A stretch of 64,000 bases of DNA, from NCBI GenBank assembly GCA_037355855.1, contig CM074758.1, forward strand, positions 5,491,001 to 5,555,000. The letters run 5' to 3'. Below the pieces are notes generated by a model. The model was not told the DNA's origin and made no database searches. It saw nothing but the letters and a program-made list of their open reading frames with translations. The position numbers and the translations under genes were made by a program. The stretch is from Pseudo-nitzschia pungens. Lineage: Eukaryota; Bacillariophyta; Bacillariophyceae; Bacillariales; Bacillariaceae. Shown piece after piece: positions 23,464 through 31,204 of this stretch. The number at the start of each line of letters is the position of its first letter. Within the stretch, counting starts at the first letter, position 1.

Positions 23464-26400
23464 TTGAGTAAGGTGGGCCGGCTGGTGTATCAAATGGATG
23501 TACCAGCAGCACAATCTGCAAGGCCTGCAGAAAGCAACTGTGAGTTGGATAGTCATGCAGACACGACAGCTGCTGGTTGCAATATGATTTTATTGGAAGA
23601 CCAGGTCACCTCCCATGTGGATGTTCATCCCTTCTCCCCAGAATATGAACCAGTGAAGAACATTCCAATCGGGACATGCGTCACTGCCTATACGGATACC
23701 AATGGAAAGGTTTGGTTGATATATTTCCATGAGGCTTTGTATTTCGGGGACAGGCTCCAACACAGCTTAATCTGCCCCAACCAAGTTAGAAGCTGTGGCC
23801 ACAATCGAGTGGACGAAGCACCGAGACAGTTTGATTCTCAATCGTCTCACTCCATCCATATTGAGCGTGTTGCTGAAGATGGAGAAGAAGAGGTCCCGGC
23901 ACTGGATATTAAGCTCCGGCTTAATGGTGTTATTTCCTACTTTCCCTCCAGACGCCCCACAAAAAGGGAAATGCGAACGTGTGATCATGTAATTGCAACC
24001 ATGGATGACCCATGGGATCCAGCAAGCCCGAAGTTTCAGCAGGCTGAATCAGCAATTGACCAATCACATCCATATTTCCCTGATCCAACCAAGTTTGTTT
24101 CTGCTGTACAGCAGCAACAACAGAGCAAGGTCGATACCCCGACAAGCAAAGCGCCTACAGCAGGAATCGACCCCACGATTGAGACCCCTGCCCCAACCGA
24201 TTCAAACATCCCCATGTCCGATTGCACGAGCCTACAACCCCCCAAACACAGGAACCACTTCAAACCCTCTCTGTATTCCAAGAAGCTCCAGCCAAATCAT
24301 ATGCTGCCATCCAACGAGAAGTATTCCCACTACAAACTCAGACGCCTACAGCAGCTATGTACACGAGATTTAACCCCCTGTTCCATAGCATCTGACGACC
24401 GGCTCCATACGAGACTTTCATCAATTTACTCTGAACCCCAAGTTGTTTCAGACCATGAAGATAATTCACTTGAGACTTGCGGGGACAGGGAAAAGCCAAG
24501 CCTCAAGATCAATGCCCTTCATACACCCTTGTATGAGCCTGCCTACACTGATGGATTGGATAGATTTGAACTGGATCCCAAGGTCAGGGATGCACCGGTT
24601 GCACTATCTGCAGTGTACAAGGACAAGCAAATCGCTTGGGCTGATTTGGAAGAACCGATTCCCGATCCGGAGACCGAGACAACTCAAAGGCGAAAGCAAT
24701 GGGGACCATCCATAGATACAGACCGGTACAGCAAGATTGATTCAGACAGGCTCTCCAAGATATGGGATATATCTGATCGAAAGGCAAGAGCAACACTGAG
24801 AGTGACCACACAAAAAGGATTTAGGAATCCCCAACATCCTTTGGTTAGAAGGCTCCCGACACAGAGCTTCAGAAACAAGCGAGTTGCAGCTGGCAAGTGG
24901 GGGACTGACACCTGGCATGCAAAGGTACCAAGTATTATGAGACAAGATAAAGCAGCCCAAGTGTTCAGTAACGGAAAAGGCTACGAAGAATTCATCCCTA
25001 TCCACAGCAAAAAGCAAGCAGCTGATGGCCTAAAGATCTTTATCCATGAGGTTGGAATCCCAGAACACCTGATTTCAGATGGGGCTAAGGAACAAGGCGC
25101 CGTCGGCACATACAAGACCCACTGGAATGCTGTAATTCGGAAGAACAACATCCATCAGACATTCATCCAGCCACACTGCCCTTTCCAAAACAGAGCTGAA
25201 TTAAGTATAGGGCATCTCAGCAGAAGCATTCGGAAGAAGACTGCCCGGAAGAGATCCCCCAAGCGATTGTGGGCATTCTGTGGTGAGCTTGTGGCAGCTA
25301 TCAGGCAAAGGACTGCTTCCAGTGATCCAGCATGCATGGAAAGAACCCCATTCGAACTAGTCCATGGGCACATGCCGGATATCTCCCTGTATCAAGCTCA
25401 TGAATGGTATGATTTTGTCTACTGGACCGACCTATCAGATGGTACAGAGAAGCTCGGGCGCTGGCTTGGACCGTGTGGAAGAATGTTTGGAGGTGGCGAC
25501 TGCCACTGGATACTCACTGAATCTGCACTTCCAGTCAGTACTAACACCGTTAGAGCTGTCACTGAAGCTGAATGGCGTGCACACGATGTCAAGCGTGCCA
25601 TGGACTCATTTGACCAAGCAGTTGAATCCAAGATCGGGGACAAACTCGAGGACACTGACGTTCAGTTCCAAGAGATGTATCCGCAACCCCCAGAAGAACT
25701 ATTTGAGAACCACCAGGATAGATGGCCAGACGATTCCACCACCATGGCAGAACCAGAAGCCTCTATCCCAGATGTGGATGAGCTCGTACCCGATGGGGAT
25801 ACCTATGATGAGTATATTGGAAACAAGGTCATGATTCAAAGAGGAGATGAACGCCTCAAATGTACCGTCAAAGCAAGAACCACTGATTTGAATGGCAATC
25901 CTTTAGGGAAGAGGGACAACAACCCTATCCTTGATACAAGGATGTACGATTTGCAGCTCCCTGATGGTACAGTGGAGCAATATACGGCAAATATTGTTGC
26001 TGAAAACATGTACAGTTCTGTCGATGACAAGGGTCGTATGTTCACTCTACTGGACGAGATCATAGACCATGAGAAAGATGAAACCGCCGTGACCAAACAA
26101 CAAGCGACCGCCAAGTCTAACAAGGTTCTTCCTACTACAACCAAGGGATGGCGATTCTTAGTTAGCTGGAAGGATGGTACTGAATCCTGGTGCAAACTAG
26201 GTGATATCAAGGAGTCTTTTCCTGTTGAAGCTGCGCAGTATGCGGTTGATAACCACATTGCTGATGAGCCAGCTTTCAAATGGTGGGTGCATCATGTACT
26301 CCGAAGGAAAAGAAGACTTCTGAAAGCCACCAAGAAATCCAACAAGTACTGGGATCGTACACACAAGTATGGTGTGGAACTCCCGCACTCAATCCCTGAA

Positions 26401-28089
26401 GCGCTTGCTATTGACAAGAAGACCGGAACGGACTATTGGCAAAAGGCAATTGCTAAAGAGATGAAGAACAACAAGATGGCGTTTGAGTTTGACCCCAGCT
26501 ACACCGTCGAAGGTCTCAAGGCTGAAGGATTCAGCAAGATCACCACCCACATGATATTTGATGTCAAGCTGGGATCCCTCACGAGGAAAGCGAGGCTTGT
26601 CGCCGACGGCCATAAAGTACAAGCTACAGCCAAGGAACACACCTTCAGCAGCGTTCCAAGCAGAGATTCCGTCCGAATATTCTTCCTGTTAGCAGCTTTG
26701 AATGGATTGGATGTATTGTCTGCTGATATCCAAAACGCCTACCTCACTGCGCCAATCAAAAAGAAGTATTATTTGGTGGCACGGGCTGAGGACGGTTTCC
26801 CCCCTCATTTGGTTGGACAAGCTTGCAAGATAGTACGGGCTCTGTATGGTCTGCCAGTCGCAGGCGCCTCTTTCAGGTCCTATCTAACCAAGCATCTAAG
26901 GGAACTGGGATATCAAGCATGCAAAGCAGATCCTGATGTCCACATGCGCATTGAAACTAAGAAGGATGGAACGAGGTACTGGGCGTATCTCATTGCTTAT
27001 GTGGATGATATCGTCTGCTGCAGTGAAAATCCAAGGCGCCAGCTGGAGAGTATAGAGCAGCGCTTTACACTCAAGGATGGCACTATAGAAGTCCCAAAGC
27101 TCTACCTTGGTGCTGACGTCACCCAGTACAAGATTGATGATGACCCTATCCCTAAATGGGCCATGTCTTCAGAGAAGTATGCCAAGAAGGCTGTGGATGC
27201 AGTGGAACAGGAGCTTGGAACAGAGAAGTACGGATACAAGTACCTCCCGAAGAAAGTAACCACTCCACTGACGAATGATTACAGACCTGAGATTGACTTG
27301 ACCCAGGAGCTGGATCCACAGATGCAGAACTATTACCAAGGCCTGATTGGAGTGCTGAGGTGGCTTTGCGAGCTTGGCAGATTGGATCTGGTGACACCTG
27401 TATCCCTAATGTCAAGGTACTTGGCGCAAGCCCGCATTGGCCACTTGAGTCAGCTGTTTCATATGTTTGCTTATATCAAGAACCATGCCAGGTCAAGGTT
27501 GGTATTTGACGATGCTATCCCTGATATTGACGAATCCAGCTTTGCTCAATGCGATTGGAGTGAGTTCTATCCTGATGCCAAGGAGGTCATACCCCCTGAT
27601 GCTCCAGAAGCCTTGGGTAAGGCTGTTATCATGACGTGTTTCGTTGATGCAGATCATGCCGGATGCAAAGCAACCAGAAGATCCCACACTGGGATTATCA
27701 TCTTCCTGAATAATGCCCCCATTCTGTGGTTCAGCAAGCGGCAAACAACAGTGGAAACTTCTACCTTTGGCTCTGAGATTGTTGCCATGCGGATTGCTGT
27801 CGAGATGATTGAAGGCCTCAGGTACAAGCTCCGGATGTTGGGTGTGCCAATTGCAGGATCCACGAATGTATTTTGTGACAATGATTCAGTTGTTAAAAAT
27901 GTTACCAGGCCAGAGAGTCCATGCAACAAGAAGCACAACAGTGTTGCCTACCACAAGGCTCGTGAAGCCATTGCTGCTGGAACAATCCGTGTCGCGAAGG
28001 AGCCGGGTGAGAGCAACATTGCTGACCTATTCACTAAGTTGCTTAATGGTCCAATGCTGAAGAGCCACTGCGAGCGCTGCATGTGGTAA
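23464..28089 (+). CDS. Copia pol polyprotein
   Basis: An open frame of 1,541 codons in the same frame as gag. The coordinate given begins at a TTG after the last UGA, so the true start depends on readthrough or an upstream product. The protease is at about residues 27-34 (ELDSHADT). The integrase core has TDTWHAKVPS, LISDGAKEQG near residue 537 and the NRAELSIGHLSR acidic residue, ending in MPDISLYQAHEWYDF. Reverse transcriptase has DVLSADIQNAYL and AYVDDIVCC near residue 1179. RNase H has FVDADHAGCKATRRSHTG near 1393, SKRQTTVETSTFGSEIVA and a C-terminal NIADLFTK. All catalytic motifs look intact, so the enzyme set appears complete. The polyprotein would copy element RNA in cytoplasmic particles and integrate the cDNA. 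Confidence 0.93.
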   Translation: MSKVGRLVYQMDVPAAQSARPAESNCELDSHADTTAAGCNMILLEDQVTSHVDVHPFSPEYEPVKNIPIGTCVTAYTDTNGKVWLIYFHEALYFGDRLQHSLICPNQVRSCGHNRVDEAPRQFDSQSSHSIHIERVAEDGEEEVPALDIKLRLNGVISYFPSRRPTKREMRTCDHVIATMDDPWDPASPKFQQAESAIDQSHPYFPDPTKFVSAVQQQQQSKVDTPTSKAPTAGIDPTIETPAPTDSNIPMSDCTSLQPPKHRNHFKPSLYSKKLQPNHMLPSNEKYSHYKLRRLQQLCTRDLTPCSIASDDRLHTRLSSIYSEPQVVSDHEDNSLETCGDREKPSLKINALHTPLYEPAYTDGLDRFELDPKVRDAPVALSAVYKDKQIAWADLEEPIPDPETETTQRRKQWGPSIDTDRYSKIDSDRLSKIWDISDRKARATLRVTTQKGFRNPQHPLVRRLPTQSFRNKRVAAGKWGTDTWHAKVPSIMRQDKAAQVFSNGKGYEEFIPIHSKKQAADGLKIFIHEVGIPEHLISDGAKEQGAVGTYKTHWNAVIRKNNIHQTFIQPHCPFQNRAELSIGHLSRSIRKKTARKRSPKRLWAFCGELVAAIRQRTASSDPACMERTPFELVHGHMPDISLYQAHEWYDFVYWTDLSDGTEKLGRWLGPCGRMFGGGDCHWILTESALPVSTNTVRAVTEAEWRAHDVKRAMDSFDQAVESKIGDKLEDTDVQFQEMYPQPPEELFENHQDRWPDDSTTMAEPEASIPDVDELVPDGDTYDEYIGNKVMIQRGDERLKCTVKARTTDLNGNPLGKRDNNPILDTRMYDLQLPDGTVEQYTANIVAENMYSSVDDKGRMFTLLDEIIDHEKDETAVTKQQATAKSNKVLPTTTKGWRFLVSWKDGTESWCKLGDIKESFPVEAAQYAVDNHIADEPAFKWWVHHVLRRKRRLLKATKKSNKYWDRTHKYGVELPHSIPEALAIDKKTGTDYWQKAIAKEMKNNKMAFEFDPSYTVEGLKAEGFSKITTHMIFDVKLGSLTRKARLVADGHKVQATAKEHTFSSVPSRDSVRIFFLLAALNGLDVLSADIQNAYLTAPIKKKYYLVARAEDGFPPHLVGQACKIVRALYGLPVAGASFRSYLTKHLRELGYQACKADPDVHMRIETKKDGTRYWAYLIAYVDDIVCCSENPRRQLESIEQRFTLKDGTIEVPKLYLGADVTQYKIDDDPIPKWAMSSEKYAKKAVDAVEQELGTEKYGYKYLPKKVTTPLTNDYRPEIDLTQELDPQMQNYYQGLIGVLRWLCELGRLDLVTPVSLMSRYLAQARIGHLSQLFHMFAYIKNHARSRLVFDDAIPDIDESSFAQCDWSEFYPDAKEVIPPDAPEALGKAVIMTCFVDADHAGCKATRRSHTGIIIFLNNAPILWFSKRQTTVETSTFGSEIVAMRIAVEMIEGLRYKLRMLGVPIAGSTNVFCDNDSVVKNVTRPESPCNKKHNSVAYHKAREAIAAGTIRVAKEPGESNIADLFTKLLNGPMLKSHCERCMW

Positions 28090-28724
28090 GAATTACTGCT
28101 TACCTGCATTATTTGGGGTACCTTTGATCTCTGGCAAGCAGCTCGGACGCAACGAATTTTTTGGGAGGCAGTCGATTTCGGATTTCGATTACGGATTTCG
28201 ATTCCGGGGACTTCAATTTCGGACGCCAACCTTGTTTCGGACGCGATTTATTCGGACGCAATCTGTTTTGGACGCGATTTGTCCGGACGCATTACGCAAC
28301 CTTATTTCGATGGTTTCGATTGCAACCTATTTTCGGATGCAACTGATTTCGATTTCGATCCGATTATATGTTATATTTGGGAGTCTCCCGGCACACCGGT
28401 TCCGGGGACTATAAAGATTTGAAACAACAATAGGCCGATTGATATGTCCTTATATGTGTTAAGGAATCGGACCAAGGGCAAAACGTCCTCCGGTCCACCC
28501 CCCCTTTTTTTTTACAATAAATCGGCCAGGCCTCTGATAGAGAACTGCAATATTTGATGCAGTTTTGATCTCTGACAAGTGACATGGATACATCCCTGAA
28601 TTCTGTTATGATCCATCCAAGTGTCCTGGTACAACAAGCAAGAGTATTGGTGTTTCCCTGGGAGTATCTGTTTCCGGGGACCAATGTGGTTGCTTATACA
28701 GGCACTAGCATGAATCACGGGGAC
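28090..28724 (+). other. Copia 3' untranslated region with GGACGCGATTT repeats
   Basis: Between the pol stop and the 3' LTR. From about 28143 to 28370 many short variants of TTTCGGACGCGATTT and GATTTCGATT recur. A C-run and T-run junction lies at about 28497-28513. The last bases before the LTR (CACGGGGAC) are a short purine-rich stretch that could serve as polypurine tract. Confidence 0.6.
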
Positions 28725-29597
28725 TATGAAGATATTCAAGGTGGTGCTATGATCTGTGCTAGCAAGGCTCCTGTGTAGGAGAGTGTACTGAGGCTACAGG
28801 CAGCAGCCTCCAGTAACTGACTAACAGGTGCTGAGCTGAGTGCTAGGGCTGTGTGCTAATTGGTAGCATACAGGCTTAGCAACAGGCTTAGCAACAGGCT
28901 TAGCAACAGGCTTAGCAACAGGCTTAGCAACAGGCTTAGCAACAGGCTTAGCAACAGACCTATCCTGATTTGGTATGGGTGCTAGCAGAGTTTACTAGGG
29001 TCGCCGTGTACGATTTGTACCAATCGTACCTACCTCAAGTAAAGCACCTTTTATGGTGTAGCTAGATGCTACAGGGTTAGGGTTGCTAATGCCACGAGAT
29101 ACTGAAGATGCTAACCTACCATGATACCATGCTAAGATACTATGCTACCGCCGGGGTCGGGTCATTGGTGTATAATATGTACTATGACTTGATACCGGAC
29201 CCAAACAGTTCCCCAACGAGCTAGCATGATTGAATATAATTAAGCGGAGCTACGCTACGATACTCCGCACACTACGCTACCCGTAGAATACAGTACTGGA
29301 GCTACAGAGCTCTATTATTCTACGAGTTAGCGAGCAACGCTGTCACAATACGATATAGAGCTGAGCTGCGCTCAGCTCCCTCTTTATTCACTCTTTCTTT
29401 TACACTCTAAAATAAACACATCCTATCACGCCCTCACCATGATCGATTCCGATGTACCTCTAGGGAAGTGCCTTGTAGCCATTGAGCGTATGTAATAGAG
29501 GCTGAACAGTATCTTCTGTAGTCTCACTATTTGCCAGGACTCTATGTGGTATTATTGTTATTGTTATCCCTTATTTGCTGACGAGCAATATCATTGC
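28725..29597 (+). repeat. Copia 3' LTR
   Basis: 873 bp, identical by eye to the 5' LTR except for two extra CAGGCTTAGCAA units (seven in all, about 28871-28954) and two substitutions, a C-to-T at about 29190 and a G-to-A at about 29347. Both fall in CpG context in the other copy. Confidence 0.9.
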
Positions 29598-29734
29598 AAT
29601 CTCTCATTACAGTATTATTTTAATAAAAATAATACTTCTACTCAGTAAGGGTTTAGTGTGCTAAGACGTTCAGACACCGTAGAACACAGTACATTTTCTA
29701 CATTGCATCAGCAGGTTTGTTTACAGCTAAAACC

Positions 29735-30043
29735 TGTGACGGGCTAGTGTAGCTAGCAGTCACGACTGAATAATTAACCGAATCCCATATGGGAATCGAA
29801 TATTATATATGTATATATCCAATCATGAATACGTTTCGGTTGAGTCCCAGAAGGTGATATATGCCTAATCGTGGGAATCAACAATGAATCAACATTTATG
29901 GCAGAGCATGCCAAAATGTGGCTATGCTCGCGACCTCAATTTTTATATGTTTCCATTTACAATTCGCGTAACAATATTTCGTAAAGTATCTAAACATTCA
30001 CAATTTTCATACCACTCCGATATTTCTACTCTAGACCGTAACA
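29735..30043 (+). repeat. Gypsy 5' LTR
   Basis: 309 bp from TGTGACGGGCTAGTGTAG to GACCGTAACA. It aligns with the solo LTR at 17819-18129 (reverse) through AATAATTAACCGAATCCCA near its start and TTTCGTAAAGTATC near its end. No 3' partner exists in the window, so age cannot be estimated from LTR divergence. Confidence 0.75.
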
Positions 30044-30163
30044 CAGTAATTACTGTTTGTGCTTTACAGTAGAAACAGTAGAAATCAGTACTGAATTCAA
30101 AAGAATCGACCAAACCTCCCTTAACCTCAACAACAGGGGGACGTTGTATCTCCAACAAGCAAC

Positions 30164-31204
30164 ATGGCAGGCATCTACAGAGAACCACCTGTCTCCTACA
30201 AGAGCTCCTTCGACAGCTCCAAGCCGAAACTAATCACGCTCTCGGTCTACGACAATGCCGACCATTCCGACAGCGTCAAAATCCCCCTCTTCACAGACAA
30301 AGGAGGTCTAGAAGAGTTGCTTCACACCGAGGAGGCCTTCCTGAACGCAGCAGAAGATCTAGGTGTACAAGACTCAGCGCTTATCCGCTACTTCGGACGC
30401 TGCTTATGTGTCAAAGCCCAAACCGAATGGAGAGCCCTCGCACGGAGCACCCGACCGAACGGACAGAGACTGTATCCACTTACGAGACAAGGATTCAATT
30501 CAGCTTTTGCAGCCTTTATCAAATACTACTGCAATGCAGAAGATGCCAGAGACCTCATGCACATATACCTACGAAGCCCGGCATGCAAGAAGAAAGTAGA
30601 ATCCACTTGCAAAGACCACAACGATCGACTCATCACTCTCATGAAATATACAGCAAAATTACATGGATATGTAACCAACCTGGACCATCTCCAGCAAGTC
30701 ACCATTCTCCTACACAGCTACCCAAACTCCTGGATCGAAGACTATGTCCGCATCCACCAAGGGGTCACTCAGCACACCACTACTCAGTTCATCGTCGACC
30801 ACATGAGCAGTCTCGACCGACTCAGCAAACAAAAGAACAAGAATAACGGAAGACGTTCCAATAATTCTAATAGTTCTAACACCAATAACAGGAAGCGCTC
30901 TGGCAACCAGAAGAATAATCCAAAGAGCAAAAAGAAATCCAATCCCTGTCGGATCCAAGGACACAACCACGATTGGTCCGAATGTCCTAAGAACAAATAC
31001 TCCAAGAACTACAAGGGGCCCGGTAACAACAAGACCCATGGCTCCAACCCCAACACTGAAACTTTCCACACTCAAACTCATGACCTTTCAGGCAGCAACG
31101 AGTCTTTCCAAGCCCACATGAAGGCCGCGATGGACTCATATCACTCGGACTTTGGAGGCCGAACAGAAAGGAGCATAGATGGTGAGCTTATATGGCTCCC
31201 ATGA
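30164..31204 (+). CDS. Gypsy gag protein
   Basis: An open frame of 346 residues. The central part (residues about 50-220) has capsid-like helices (LIRYFGRCLCVKAQTEWRAL, TRQGFNSAFAAFIKYYC, HLQQVTILLHSYPNSWIEDY). The C-terminal part is Asn/Lys/Arg-rich and ends in a zinc-knuckle-like CRIQGHNHDWSECPKN, a C-H-C pattern rather than the usual CCHC. It would package element RNA. It ends in UGA at 31202-31204, and pol continues in exactly the same frame, which suggests a stop-suppression gag-pol arrangement or a single nonsense change. Confidence 0.8.
   Translation: MAGIYREPPVSYKSSFDSSKPKLITLSVYDNADHSDSVKIPLFTDKGGLEELLHTEEAFLNAAEDLGVQDSALIRYFGRCLCVKAQTEWRALARSTRPNGQRLYPLTRQGFNSAFAAFIKYYCNAEDARDLMHIYLRSPACKKKVESTCKDHNDRLITLMKYTAKLHGYVTNLDHLQQVTILLHSYPNSWIEDYVRIHQGVTQHTTTQFIVDHMSSLDRLSKQKNKNNGRRSNNSNSSNTNNRKRSGNQKNNPKSKKKSNPCRIQGHNHDWSECPKNKYSKNYKGPGNNKTHGSNPNTETFHTQTHDLSGSNESFQAHMKAAMDSYHSDFGGRTERSIDGELIWLP

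Larger units (their letters stand above)
19660..29597 (+). mobile_element. Complete CoDi-type Copia LTR retrotransposon
   Basis: Two nearly identical LTRs (19660-20508 and 28725-29597) bound a 9.9-kb element with one gag-pol reading frame, flanked by AATCT at 19655-19659 and 29598-29602. Boundaries may shift by one base because A or T is shared. The order protease, integrase, reverse transcriptase, RNase H is that of Copia. The protease motif ELDSHADT and the integrase MPDISLYQAHEWYDF segment are typical of diatom CoDi lineages. The LTRs differ by two transitions and by repeat number, so the insertion is young. The gag part contains four in-frame UGA codons. Confidence 0.93.
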
